Counted from the stretch's first letter, positions 44,668 through 58,045 are shown. The stretch is DNA of 64,000 bases from Eurosta solidaginis (GCF_040869045.1 NC_090319.1:280337693-280401692); one strand, 5' to 3'. The notes: a model not told the origin generated them from the sequence alone. Made by a program: numbers and translations.

Positions 44668-44940
44668 TCTATTTCTTTTCTTTCCTATGCTTTCCTTTTT
44701 TTTCCATTCTATTCTTTTATTTTCCTTTCCTTTGTTTTCTTTTCTTTGCTTTCCTTTCCTTTCATTTCCTTTGCTTTCCTTTCATTTTCTTTTCTTTCGT
44801 TTCCTTTCCTTTAATTTCCTTTCCTTTCGTTTCACTTCCTTTGCTTTCCTTTCCTTTCGTTTCCTTTCCTTTCCTTTCCCTTCCTTTCCTTTCCCTTCCT
44901 TTCCTTTCCTTTCTTTTCCTTTCCTCTCCTTTCCTTTCCT
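44668..44940 (+). repeat. Polypyrimidine tract, copy B
   Basis: Equivalent of 31361-31633 with no length change visible, which is notable for an unstable repeat and argues for very recent duplication. Confidence 0.9.
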
Positions 44941-46646
44941 GTGGTTGAATTTCAACCACTGGGCGAACTCTAGTATGAAATAAAATTCGATTAGTTTTCA
45001 AGCACACTTCCCGCTTAAATGTATACATGTGATATCAATATTTAAGACATAAATTGAAGCTATGCTCGTAAATTGAAGCTATGCACCTCTGTCAGAGGTG
45101 GGTGTTCCCCGCGTTGGGCGTACCTCGGCCCGCTCGAGTGGTACGGCCGACCTCCCATTGTCGTTGGCAAGTTACCTAGAAAAAGACAAAATAAAAGTAC
45201 GCAAAAGTAATAATCCTTATAGGCATGTTTGTAAGTTATGTATACTCGTATACCCGTAAGCTCGACATTCAAGTAGTCCCAACGCATGGCCCGCCGCGTC
45301 TCAAGGTCGGAACCATGTATGAGTGGGTGCCCTCCTCCTCACGCTATTGCCCATGTCGCCATTCAACTGCCTTTTTTTGGTGTAAACAAATCGGGTCGCC
45401 CAAGCACTAGCCTGAAAATATATTTTGAATATTAAACAAATGAATTCAAGAAATGATACAAATTTGGATCATTTAGCTAAAGTTATGAATGAACTACCAA
45501 GAACGTATATGGCAGACGATGCCGGCGTGTAGATGAGGACGCAATAAAATGCAGCGTCAAAGCGCTAGCTGACTCTAATACATTTTTTTGTTGTATCCAA
45601 TTTTAGCACTCAAACCATGACGTGCCTTAGAGGGTGGTTGAATACAAATAGGAGTATATGAGAACTCAAAGGAATTATTAACGCACAGGGTTTAGGGGGT
45701 TTCCCATTTTATCAATATAAAAGCGACATATTGGGTTTTCTTTATAAATTATAAATAATATATACAAAAATAACTAATATCATTCACTTTACCAAACACA
45801 AACTGACGAACACCAGAGTTAATGCTCCCACCAATTGCCGTGTTACACCATCGGAAGTTTTCTGTGGATCTCGTCCTCAGGATGGCACTCCGGGTAGGTC
45901 ATTATAAACGAAAACAAATCACTTTTGTTTTGGGTAATTATTGGTTTTTGTTATTAATTGTACAAAATTCACGATTTAAGCGCGGTGACTGCACAATATT
46001 TGTAAACAAATAGTGATATGTAAAAGTTAGGAAGTATTCGGGAAGTCACCAAAGGGAAATTTGTTAAAGGTTTTAAGGAAGGTTGCCGGACCGCAGCGAA
46101 AGGTATGATGAAAGAAAATAGGATCAGTCGAGGAAAAGGATGGATATAGGGTAAAGAAAGTGCGATTAGGTTGGAGATGAGGACAATAGGAATCAGTATG
46201 TTCTGTTGGATTCTGCTGGTATATATATAGGGCGTAACTGTGGCAGAAGAAAAGAACAATTTTAGCTGTGGGCGTCGTGCGCGCACAGTGAATATTTGGT
46301 AATAGTCGGTGTATTTAATTTTTAAACTTTTTTCCCTGTACGCGTAAAGCCCAGTAAGGACCAAAGCCGTAGTATTCAAATTTCTTGTGTGTGCTGTGGG
46401 GCAGGATGCACATAAACCGACATTAAGCGCGCGTACAAAAAAAACCCAAAATCAGGACAACCAGCAAATTTTCATAAATTAAATGGTGATAAGTCATCGC
46501 ATATAATGTGGCAAGTCAACCAAACCCCGAAATCCTTTTTTAGGCCCTTTCCATTTTTTTTATTTTGTCTTCGCGCCTTTTTGGTGATTCACCCCAACCC
46601 AATTTTCTAATTTTATCATTATGTAGGTAGGTTGAACTGGCCGGTC
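44941..46646. other. Unassigned sequence, copy B
   Basis: Equivalent of 31634-33339, including the same unrecognised minus-strand 136-codon ORF at 45969-46379. Confidence 0.45.
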
Positions 46647-47052
46647 CATGAGGACCTCACATAGACTGATTGAGTCCGTAGTGTTACCAGAAGTTTGTTT
46701 TAACGACCAAACTGAAAAACCCATGAAAAACCATGACCTATGTTATAAAATAACTCCGTCCTCTTGGAAAATACTAGAAGCTTCCTATGACTTAAGCCAC
46801 TTGCTGCTTCTAAATCTGACAGATGTATTACTCCTAATAACTGGAGTCTTACCCTGGCAGGTGCAGGGCACGAGCACAGAACGTGCTCGATCGTTTCCTC
46901 CTCCAACCCGCACTTCCTACATCTGCTACATCTGCTGCATCTCACTGATCAAGCCTAATTTAAAGGCATGCGACGCCAAAAGACAGTGCCCAGTCAGAAT
47001 ACCCGTCATGAGTCTACAGTCCTCTCTTAATTATATCATTAAATTTTAATAG
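46647..47052 (-). pseudogene. LINE C-terminal zinc-finger fragment, copy B
   Basis: Same fragment as 33340-33745, with the finger in the frame 46945 to 46700. Confidence 0.82.
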
Positions 47053-47636
47053 AAATTCTGACCCAGCTCATCGCGTTTGTGCGGGTGCAGATTTCTTTTA
47101 AAAGTAAATTTCGATTCACTTCCTTTCTTTTTATAATAGAATGTCTTCCTTAATTATTTCATTTTTAAAATTTCTCATACATGTATTTGCTTTTGTAGCA
47201 ATGTATGTACGTACATACTCAAAGTCATGGGGCGTGAATGCCAAATTGGCGCTAAGGCACACCATTGTACCTTGTGGTAAATTGTACCCCTTTGTTCTCC
47301 TAGCTGAGATACATTCACCCATAACGAAAGCTTTGGCGAGCACAGGAAAATTCTCAAGTCAACAGGACATTATTCACCAAAACCAAGCTATAAATTTCAC
47401 ACATAATCCGTCCAAGGAAAACTGCTGTAAAACTATTGTGTGCCGGAAACCCAGCGAACAAGCAACATCTTGTACCAAACTAGAATATATGTACAACGAG
47501 CTTATGCCCGCCGGTTTTAGCCCACGTTTCTATAAAAATATAAAAGCTTGGCGTAACGGGCCATGGGTAAAATATGAGTTGGTAAGATTGACTTCTGCTA
47601 CAGCTAATGATTGTTGTTGTATGATATAATGATAAA

Positions 47637-48847
47637 TGTAACAGGATTCCCCTCGCGTAGTTGAAATTGACCATTGAGTTGCAGAAGATATGAAGCTATA
47701 AAGGTTTGTATTGCGCTCATCAATCCCTTGATTCTCAGCTAACGATCGTCTTGAGCTTCATTGATAGGGATATGAAATTTGAGGCATTTAAAATTGAAAA
47801 GACATATCTGTCGATATCATTGGAATCCTAGGTTATAAACTTTTTCGTTTTCGAAATTTTCCGATAAAATTAAATGCTTCAATGACATTCGTAAAAGTTT
47901 TGTGATGAAAAGCCTTGTCCCACTACATAAGCGTGGCGAATCGAAATAACGAAGCATAGATATTATGATATTATGGGCCCTTTTTAAGGATCAATGGATG
48001 AGGAGAAACTTCTGATGGCTCAAAAGAGTTAATAAACTCAATCGGATATGCACAGCTTGTGACTCTTCCACGGCTGTGTTAATATAGTGATAAGTTGTCT
48101 TGGTTCTAGTGATATTAACATCCTCATGTTAAGGTGCCTAAAATTCCTTTTCTCAAAGCCATTTATAGTTTGTAAAAATAGATTCAATATTTGGAAGAAA
48201 CATTAGCTATTTAATCTTCAGGTGATGTCACAATTTCTCAAAAACTTGCAGGAAAAGAAATCAAATCTGTTAGTAAATGTCGGTGTGCTCTCCATTTTAA
48301 CATTATTTGTCTCGTTATTGGCCGTTAGTGTTTAGAAAAACTGAAATTTTTGGTTGAGCTCAAGGCTGGGTTTTCTTAAATAAAACACTTGGATGTGTAT
48401 TTTATTTTGTCTTTTCTGTTAGTAAAGAAATAGGAATTTTGCCATTATTAATTTCAAGAAGTTGTTTAGCAAAAGCTGCTGCTGAAGTGTTTTCGCCAAA
48501 ATGACCCCTCATATTTCTAAAGAGTAAATTTTTGTACGTAAAAGCGTCTATAAACGAAAAAGCACGCATTTACTTCCACTGCGGCTGTTCCAGCAAGTAA
48601 CAGGAAAGCACCACCTTTGGGACGATCATTACACCTTAAATTCTTAAGGGTTCGGTCTAAAACTTGCAGCGACTTTTTATGAGTAAAGGCGCACACATCG
48701 CCTCACCGTTTTCTTATGTTGCACATCTGTGTACCAGATGTTTGCAGACAGTGGTCATTTAAATCCGGATTTGTACGTCCACCACACAAAGGGTATCCGC
48801 GGTATCTGAGAAAGTAACTGCCATAGTGATTTCTCTTTTTGCTCTTA
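47637..48847 (-). pseudogene. Helitron helicase C-terminal remnant, copy B
   Basis: Same decayed helicase pieces as 34330-35540. Confidence 0.7.
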
Positions 48848-49086
48848 CATCAATTAATCAAATTAAACAGAAATATTTTTTTCCGGTTCCTCCAGCCGTA
48901 TCCAAAAATACCAACCCAAAAGATAACATAAAAGAATACTAAAGGAATAACAGCCAAACCCAACTCTGCAATCAAACTTTACGTGTTGAAATAACCTAAG
49001 TTTTTAAGGCAGCCATAGTTCTGAAGTCTCATTTGTTTTTTTTTTTTTTCAAAACCACAAATATTTTACTGGTGCTGTTAGGACTT

Positions 49087-49517
49087 AACGTTGTTGTTGT
49101 TGTTGTTGTTGTAGCGATAAGGTTTCTCTCCGGAGGCTTTGGGGAGTGTTACCGATGTGATGCTCCTTTGCCGGATACAGATCCGGAACGCTCCGGCAAC
49201 ACATCACCATTAAGGTGCTAGCCCGACCATCTCGGTAACGATTTATATGGCCAAATTTAACCTTCAGGCCATACCTCCCTCCCACCCCAAGTCTCATGAG
49301 GAGCTTGGGGTCGCCAGAGCCTCGTCTGTTAGTGAAACAGGATACGCCACGGATAGGTGAGGTTGCCAATTGGGTTTGGAGAAGCTATATATTGCGCTGG
49401 CAACCTGAAAGGGTTGCGCTACACAGCCCCTTGAATCTGGTATTTTAGTCGCCTCTTACGACAGGCATACCTACCGCAGGTATATTCTGGCCCCCTAACC
49501 CGCTGGAGGGTAGGACG
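49087..49517 (-). repeat. SINE-like repeat with (AAC)n tail, copy B
   Basis: Equivalent of 35780-36210, with the GTT run at 49088-49111. Confidence 0.6.
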
Positions 49518-49590
49518 ACGTTAGAACTTACGTCATGTAGCTCCTTACCAATTCTCATTATTCCATTTGTATGGTAGGTGCACCCCCTCT

Positions 49591-51490
49591 TTTTATACTC
49601 AGCTGAGAAGAGCTCACAGAGTATATTAACTTTGTTCGCATAACGGCAATCCGTAACGGCATAGACTTCTATATATCAAAATGATCTGGGCGAGAAAAGA
49701 AATTTATTTAGCCATGTCCGTCCGTCCGTCCGTAAACTTAATAACTTGAGTAAATTTTGAGGTATCTTGATGAAATTTGGTATGTAGATTCGTGGGCACT
49801 TATCTCAGATTGGTATTTAAAATGAACGAAATCGGACTATAACCACGGCCACTTTTTTGATATCGAAAATTTTGAAAAATGCAAAAAGTGTGATAATTCA
49901 TTACCAAAGACGGACAAAGCGATGAAACTTGGTAGGTGGGTTGACCTTATGACGTAGAATAGAAAATTAGTAAAGTTTTGGACAATGAGCGTGGCACCAC
50001 CCACTTTTGAAAGAAGGTAATTTGAAAGTTTTGCAAGCCGTAATTTGACATTCGTTGAAGATAACATGATGAAATTTGGCAGGAACATTACTACTATTAC
50101 TATATATGTGCTAAATAAAAATTAGCTAAATCGGATGAAGAACACGTCCACTTTTTAAAAAAAAAAAAAATTTTAAGTAAAATTTTAACAAAAAATTTAT
50201 TATCTTTACAGTATATAAGTAAATTATGTTAACAATCAACTCCAGTAATGATATGGTGCAACAAAATAAAAAAATGAAAGAAAATTTCAAAATGGGCGTG
50301 GCTCCGCCCTTTTTCATTTAATTTGTCTAGGATGCTTTTAATGCCATAAGTCGAACAAAGTTTACCAATCCTTGTGAAATTTGGTAGGAGCATAGATTCT
50401 ATGACGGTAATTGTTTCCTGTGGGCGAAATCGCTTGGAACCACGCCCAGTTTTTATACACAGTCGACCGTTTGTCCTTGCGCTCGGCCGTTAACACGATA
50501 ACTTGAACAAAAATCGATATATCTTTACTAAACTTAGTTCACCTACTTATCTGAACTCAGTTTATCGTGGCACAAAAAATGGCCAAAATCCGACTATGAC
50601 CACGCCCACTTTTTCGATATCGAAAATTACGAAAAATGAAAAACGTTCCATAATTCCATACCAAATATGAAAAAAGGGATGAAATATTATAATTCGATTG
50701 CTTTATTGACGTAAAATATAACTTTAGAAAAAACTTTGTAAAATGGGTGGTATATTAAGTAAAATAAAATGAAAAAGTTGTACAGGGCGAAATCAAACAC
50801 CCTTGGAATCTTGGCAGGAATACTTTTCGTAGTATTGCATATATAAATAAATAAGCGGTACCCGACGGATGATGTTCTGGGTCACCCTGGTCCAATATTT
50901 CGAAAACGCCTTCACATGTACAACTAAGGATCACTCCCTATAAAAATACTCATTAACACCTTTCATTTGATACCCATATCGAACAAACACATTCACGCCC
51001 CTGGTCCACCTTTATGGCGATATCTAGAAAAGGCGTCGACCTATAGAACTAAGGCCCACTACCTTTTAAAATACTCATTAACGCCTTTCATTTGATTCCC
51101 ATATCGTAGAAGCACATTCTAGAGTCACCCCCTTCCACCTTTATGGCGATATCTCGAAAAGGCATCCACCTATAGAACTAAGGTCCACTCCCTTTAAAAA
51201 TACTCACTAACATCTTTCATTTGATACCCATATCGAACAAACACATTCACGCCCCTGGTCCACCTTTATGGCGATATCTCGAAAAGGCGTCCACCGATAG
51301 AACTATGGCCCACTCCCTTTTAAAATACTCGTTAATACCTTCCATTTGATACCAATGTCATACAAACACATTCCAGGGTTACCCTGGGTTCATTTTCCTA
51401 CATGGTGATTTTCCCTTATTTTGTTTCCAAAGTTCTCAGCTGAGTATGTAATGTTCGGTTACACCCGAACTTAGCCTTCCTTACTTGTTT
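49591..51490 (-). mobile_element. Full-length DINE/mini-me-like element, copy B
   Basis: Equivalent of 36283-38182, with both family ends present. Confidence 0.82.
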
Positions 51491-52967
51491 TATATTGAAG
51501 TTATGTTTAGCCTATGACAATCTTTGGAATGTTTCTAGTGGGTGATTCAGATTTAGTTGTGATCGGCCGATCCGTTTAGGACGCAATCCGATTTATACCT
51601 ACATACAATCATTCATAATTTTAACTTTATATATATATAGATGGAAGATGTGGATAGACTGAAGTTAACAAAAAATTTTAACGGCGGAAGATTATTAAAC
51701 ATCCAAAAGTAATAACAGCCAAACAAGTCTGTAGTCAAACTTTAGCCCATTTCTCGTTTCCCCAATTCCACATTTTACTGGAGGTGTTTGGACTTAACCT
51801 CATATAGCTCCTTACCAATTTTCATTATCCTACCATTAATACATCCAGAGATATGCAGTATGATAAACTCCATTTATATGGGAGGTGCCACGCCCCTTCT
51901 CCCACACCCCACATTTTTCCGGGGGTGTTAGTGTTTCACCTCATATAACTCGTTACCGAATTTCAATGTTCTAGCATGAATACCTTCAGAGTTATATAGT
52001 ACCAAATATTCATTTTGCATGGGAGGTGCTACACCCCTTTTATATATGGATATTATTTTTAGCCTATGACCATCCTTGAAAGGTTTCTAGTGGGTTGTGC
52101 AAATTTGGTTGTGATCGGCCGATCCGTTTAGGACGCAACTCGATCTATACCTACATACTTACATACATACATACATAATTTGAATTTTATATATATAGAT
52201 TAAATGTTTTATGTATATTTCGTCTAGTGTAAAATTTTTATTTAATTATATCTTCAAAAATAGAAAATTTTTAAATATTAATTCATGACAGATGCCCACG
52301 CGTTAATCCAAACGTTTACTCAAAATTCCATTTTTTTGTTGAATAGCGGCTAGAAAGGCCTGCCCCTAGGAGTCCCTTAACCGCCAAAGAGAGCTCTTTT
52401 AGTTATGATAGGACCTTGCTAGGCAATTTAAAATTTTGTGCTCATATGGAGTAATTTTAATGATTGGTTTTTCCGCGTTGGCGGGAAGTCTTGGAAAATT
52501 TTGTAAAAATGTGGAATTGTTAATATATGTATAAGCAGTTAGTGTAAGTCGAATTAGGCAAATTTTAAATTCCTAAGAAATTTCATTCAACCCTAATATA
52601 AGAGAATATTTTTTTTCTTTGCTACAATTACATGTGTTTGAGTAAATTATAAAGTTTTTTTATTGTTCAAATCGACTGTACATAAGTCAATGGTAAAGTT
52701 TGATTTTTTATGGTTTTGTTTAAGTATTATGCGTATGTATTTATCGATATTTTTCCAAATTAAAATGTTATATTGAAGTTAGAAAAAAACATTGTGTGCT
52801 AAATTAATCGAGAGGGGAGGGGGGAGATGAATAAAGGGGAGGTAGGTTGGAATATATTGGAAAAAAGCTAATGAAAGGGACCTGCAGGGTGAAGCGAGCG
52901 GTCCAAGGAAAGGTCGGCTTCTTGGGAGATGATGTGAGAGAGAAGGAATCATGTGAGAGAGAAGGAA
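51491..52967. repeat. Dispersed repeats and unassigned DNA, copy B
   Basis: Equivalent of 38183-39658, with the same paired GATCGGCCGATCCG segments. Confidence 0.55.
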
Positions 52968-53785
52968 CCCTTTACGGCGCCAGGTTTTAAATTTTATTAA
53001 ATTTATATTTACTAACTAGTAAATACGCTGTTATTAAAAAAAAACAAAAATAAAAATAAATTTTTTTTTAATTTTTATTAATTTTCACAAAAAATTGTTT
53101 GTTGCAGAAATGCAACATGGCATCAATAGTGCTACATGAATAAAATCCAACTCAAGATGTGTGGAAATTTTTAAAACAGTTATTTTGTTTAGTATAACAC
53201 AAACTTACTCCGCATTTTTCACAGCTTGTTTGTGTAAAACCTTTGCAGCCAGGAAATTTGCACCTCATTCGCTTATCCATCAAAACCTGCCAGTGTCCGT
53301 ATTGGTCCAACCTCACATCTTTCGGGGAACGTGTTGAGCCGGGCCTTTCTTCTTTTTATTTTCAATGAGGCATTCAACATCACTTTTACTTTTCAAACGG
53401 TTAACTGTCTGACATTTGCATAGCGTCTCTGCTATAGCTACTCTGAATTCGGCAGAGTTTAGGACTTTGCTGGTACTAGCTTTTTCAGCAATAATTCTCC
53501 GGTATAAAAACCAAGAATTACACATTGCAACGTCCAGGAAGTGGTAAAAAACTCGTATATACCAATAGTTACTACGTAGTTTAATTTTGTAGTGACCCAT
53601 AACAGAGTCTAAAAGATCAACACCCCCCATTCTGCTCCGACAAAAGGACATTCAATAGACACATATTGTTTTCCTGACTTATCCCACCTTCGTACTACAG
53701 ATGCTGGGTGCTCTCCAACAAAATTTGATGCCAGAGTAACGATTTTATTATCTCTCCCAGCTACGACAGTTACGTCGACTCCATT
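52968..53785 (-). mobile_element. piggyBac-like transposon left end, copy B
   Basis: Terminal CCCTTTACGGCGCC at 52968-52981. The transposase C-terminal half (about 53190-53785, minus strand) has the same frameshifts as copy A, so the gene was already dead before the duplication. Confidence 0.85.
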
Positions 53786-55949
53786 GGGCATCAAACGAAA
53801 GGTGCTAATGAGTATTTTAAAAGGGAGTGGGCCTTAGTTCTATAGGTGGACGCCGTTTCGAGATACCGCCATAAAGGTGGGCCAGGGGTGACTCTAGAAT
53901 TCGTTTGTGCAATATGGGTATCAAACGAAAGGAGTTAATGAGTATTTTAAGAGGGAGTGGGCCTTAGTTCTATAGGTGGACGCATTTTCGAGGTATCGCA
54001 ATAAAGGTGGACCAGGGGTGACTCTAGACTTTGTTTGTACGATATGGGTATCAAATGAAAGGTGTTAATGAGTATTTTTAAAAGGGAGTGGGCCTTCGTT
54101 TGATAGGTGTTCGCCTTTTCGAGATATCGCCATAAAGGTGGACCAGGGGTGACTTTAGAATTTGTTTGTATGATATGGGTATCAAATGAAAGGTGTTAAT
54201 GATTATTTTAAAAGGACGTGGGGCTTAGTTCTATAGGTGGACCCCTTTTCGAGATATCGCCATAAAGGTGGACCAGGGGTGACTCTAGAATTCGTTTGTG
54301 CAATATGGGTATCAAACGAAAGGAGCTAATGAGTATTTTAAGAGGGAGTGGGCCTTTCTTGACCAGGGGTGACTCTAGACTTTGTTTGTACGATATGGGT
54401 ATCAAATGAAAGGTGTTAATGAGTATTTTTAAAAGGGAGTGGGACTTCGTTCTATAAGTGTTCGCCTTTTCGAAATATCGCCATAAAGGTGGACCAGGGG
54501 TGACTCTAGAATGATTTTGTACGATATGGGTATCAAATTAAAGGTATTAATGAGAGTTTTAAAAGGGAGTGGTGGTAGTTGTATATGTGAAGGCGTTTTC
54601 CAGATATCGACAAAATGTGGACCAGGGTGACCCAGAACATCATCTGTTGGTACCGCTAATTTATTTATATATGTAATACCTGCCAAGATTTTAAGGGTTT
54701 TTTATTTCGCCCTGCAGAACTTTTCATTTTCTTCTACTTAATATGGTAGGTGTCACAACCATTTTATAAAGTTTTTTCTAAAGTTATATTTCGCGTCAAT
54801 AAAACAATCCAATTACCTTACCATATTTCATCCCTTTTTTCGTATTTGGTATAGAATTATGGCATTTTTTTCATTTTTCGTAATGTTCGATATCGGAAAA
54901 GTGGGCGTGGTCATAGTCGGATTTCGCTCATTTTTCATACCAAGATAAAGTGAGTTCAGATAAGTACGTGAACTGAGTTTAGTAAAGATATATCGATTTT
55001 TGCTCAAGTTATCGTGTTAACGGCCATGCGGAAGGACAGACGGACGACTGTGTATAAAAACTGGGCGTGACATCAACCGATTTCACCCATTTTCACAGAA
55101 AATAGTTAGCGCCATAAAATCTATGCCCCTACCAAATTTCAAAAGGATTGGTTAATTTTTGTTCGACTTATGGCGTTAAAAGTATCCTAGACAAATTAAA
55201 CGAAAAAGGGCGGAGCCACGCCCTTTTTTCAATTTTCTCTTATTTTTGTATTTTGTTGCACCATATCATTACTGGAGTTGAATCTTGACATAATTTACTT
55301 ATATACTGTAAAGATATTAAATTTTTTGTTAAAATTTTACTTTAAAAAAATTTTTTTTTTTAAAGTGGGCGTGGTTCTTCTCCGATTTTGCTAATTTTTA
55401 TTAAGCGTACATATAGTAATAAGAGTAATGTTCCTGCCAAATTTCATCATGATATCTTCAACGACTGCCAAATTACAGCTTGCAAAACTTTTAAATTACC
55501 TTCTTTTAAAAGTGGGCGGTGCCACGCCCATTGTCCAAAATTTTACTAATTTTCTATTTTGCGTCATAAGTTCAACTCATCTACCAAGTTTCGTCGTTTT
55601 ATCGGTCTTTTGTAATGAATTATCGCACTTTTTCGGTTTTTCGAAATTTTCGATATCGAAAAAGTGGGCGTGGTTATAGTCCCATATCGTTCATTTTAAA
55701 TAGCGATTTGAGATGAGTGCTCAGGAACCTACATACCAAATTTCATCAAGATACCTCAAAATTTACTCAAGTTATCGTGTTAACGGACGGACGGACGGAC
55801 GGACATGGCTCAATCAAATTTTTTTTCGATCCTGATTATTTTGATATATGGAAGTCTATATCTATCTCGATTCCTTTATATATGTACAACCAACCGTTAT
55901 CCAATCAAACTTAATATACTCTGTGAGCTCTGCTCAACTGAGTATAAAA
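53786..55949 (+). mobile_element. DINE-like element, 5' cut by the junction, copy C
   Basis: Equivalent of 40477-42640, with a CGGA run at about 55784-55804. Confidence 0.85.
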
Positions 55950-56624
55950 ATATTTAGTTTAACTGTGGAAAAATATTTAAATTTTTTTATCGAAATTGAA
56001 ATAGTAATGCATGTTGAATTGCATTATTAATTCAAATTTTTGTTGTTGCTCTTTCTTAGTGGTAAAGCAGTTAATTTAGTTAAGTAAAGTAATTTCGTTA
56101 TTGTCGTGTTTCAGTTAGAAAAACAATTGTAAAAGCAAAAGTCTCTTTTACTGGTAATTTAATTACGTTTACATTACCAATAAATTTAAAAACTTTGTAT
56201 TAAATCAAATTGCAATTCAAATATACTCAAAAATATTCCAAATGAGACTTAATTATTTAATTAAAAAAAAAAAAATATTTAATGTTTTTAATCGAAGTTG
56301 AACTGGTAATGCATATTAAATTGCATTATAAATTAAATGTTGTCGTTAATGCTGATTGTGATTATCAAAGCAATAAAATCTTACTGGTTGAAAAGGGGAC
56401 GATTGTCGTTTTTTTACAACATGATCTTTTGCCTTGCAGGTAATGTAAATCAGATTGCATTACCGTGGTTATATTCATCTTCATCTTACCGTTATATTTA
56501 TTGATTGCTCTCTTTCGCTTTTATCTTTGTTTTCTGCATGCTTGTAGGTTTAATTAATATTGTTCTTCTCCAATTGTTTCACCCGCATGTTTTTAGCACT
56601 TTTTTAATTAAAAACGGCCATAAC

Positions 56625-56667
56625 CGTTTAGACGGTTAAACGCCAATTAAGTAAGTAAGTAAGTAAT
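56625..56667 (+). mobile_element. RTE 3' end fragment, copy C
   Basis: Equivalent of 29954-30004 and identical in sequence to copy A here. Confidence 0.85.
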
Positions 56668-56885
56668 TAAAAATTTCAACATTAAAAATTTTACAATTTA
56701 TATTTAAGTCACTGCATATGGTAACCTCAAACTTAATTATTATTCTCATTTCTAGCTGCCCACTCCATTTCATTTCTTCTTCTTCTTTGATCATCAAATA
56801 GTTGATAGTGTTTTACCCACATATTTCTCCTTCCCGCCATAGCTGCCCTATCTCTTACCATTAAAATTCTTTAAGTTTTTCTTTT

Positions 56886-57631
56886 TTTTTTTTTTTTTTT
56901 CGGGTATATCGCTTAGCACAGCGGAGACCGAATTTAAATGTGTTGCAGCAGAAATGGTTTCAGCAGGTTTTGATAGAGTGGTAGTATCCGGAACATCATT
57001 TTCCAAATCAAGTGGTAAGTTTAGTTCCTCCTCAGAAATGTCATGATAGTTATGTTCGATATTATACGTCGGATCAGTAATATCGTCTTCATCAGAAAAA
57101 TCAAGACCATCCTCACTGTCTGCCCATTCATCTAATATCTTTTTCAGTTCCTTGGTAGTCATGTTATGCTGACCACCTTTCATTTTGATTCTCAACAAAA
57201 ACCTTTGAATTTGAATATAGCACTAAAAATGTCAACCACAAAGCGCGGTGTTGCATATATGCAACAAAGAAAAATAAGTAGAGAAATATATTAAAAGCAC
57301 GACTTTGCTAAGAAAATGTTACTGATTGTCCAAATATATTCTCTTACCTTTTTCTGAAACTAATTTTAACTGCAAAATATTATTTTTTTCACAAATAAAG
57401 CACTTATCGTAAATGTATTATAAGAGCTCGAAACTGATTTGTACACGCGCGTCACTTAAATGCAAGAAAAATGAAAACAATTCCATGTGGTCAACCATTC
57501 TGTCATTTTACCGTTAGAATGCTTGGTTACTAAACTACAACACAGAGCAAATGTGATCTACCGTCGTGTCATATATTTTGATTTGGATTTAAATGGTATG
57601 TTGCAGAAATGCAACAAGGCGCCGTAAAGGG
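56886..57631 (-). mobile_element. piggyBac-like transposon, right end
   Basis: The inverted terminal repeat GGCGCCGTAAAGGG at 57618-57631 is followed by TTAA (57632-57635), the expected piggyBac target site. The subterminal TTGCAGAAATGCAAC at 57601-57615 is mirrored at the left end (53101-53116). A related palindrome, TTGCATATATGCAA, lies near 57252. This is the only copy of this end in the window. Confidence 0.85.
56900..57198 (-). pseudogene. piggyBac-type transposase N-terminal part
   Basis: Minus-strand frame from the ATG at 57198 (an alternative is at 57180). Acidic, with LDEWADSEDGLDFSDEDD near residues 26-43, the usual disordered acidic start of piggyBac-family transposases. Recognisable coding stops at about residue 100 (VLSDIPE), where it runs into the T tract and copy C. 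The central region with the first two catalytic aspartates is absent from the window. It pairs with the C-terminal halves at 40476 and 53785. Confidence 0.8.
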
Positions 57632-57635
57632 TTAA

Positions 57636-57984
57636 GATAATTGTAACATCCGCTCTGCATCAAGGTGGAAAAAGGGTTCAGAACCGCAACTTCACATACT
57701 GCCCTAGCTGGGGCAATTCCATCTTGATTGAGGAAAGGGGCGCATTAACAAATGTATGTGTACGTTACAATTAATTTCCATTTAACTTATGTAGCTTCTC
57801 AGGGAGCACGCATACTCCATCACTCCCTTTATACTACTTCTATATGCATATGGCTGTATTAATGCCGAATCCATGTAAAAACACTAGAAAAACATTTATT
57901 CATCCATTCGCATGTTCCATACGTGCGAAAGCACTAACCCTGCATTAACCAATAGGAATTTACACTACATAAATAAAAAAAATG
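57636..57984. other. Intergenic, nothing recognised
   Basis: Flank of the piggyBac-like element; no repeat or ORF recognised. Confidence 0.5.
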
Positions 57985-58045
57985 TAAAGCGCGATAACCT
58001 CCGAAGAGATTTAGGCAGAGCTTCTCTTCCAATTTGCGTCGTGCT
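57985..58045 (-). repeat. tRNA-headed SINE tail, interrupted by an LTR element
   Basis: GCGCGATAACCTCCGAAGAG and TCTTCCAATTTGCGTCGTGC match the reverse-oriented SINE body at 3880-3940. The SINE continues at 63420-63460 after the retrotransposon. Confidence 0.85.

Larger units (their letters stand above)
40477..53785. repeat. Tandem 13.3-kb duplication, copy B
   Basis: Near-identical to copy A. It carries the same elements in the same order, each listed below, and lacks 46 bp in the foldback. It starts at the shared GGGCATCAAACG next to the transposase fragment. Confidence 0.93.
53786..56885. repeat. Tandem 13.3-kb duplication, partial copy C
   Basis: Matches the first 3.1 kb of copies A and B: DINE minisatellite and right part (to about 55949), AT-rich stretch, RTE tail. 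It then diverges at a T run (56881-56900) right after TTCTTTAAGTTTTTC. Confidence 0.92.
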
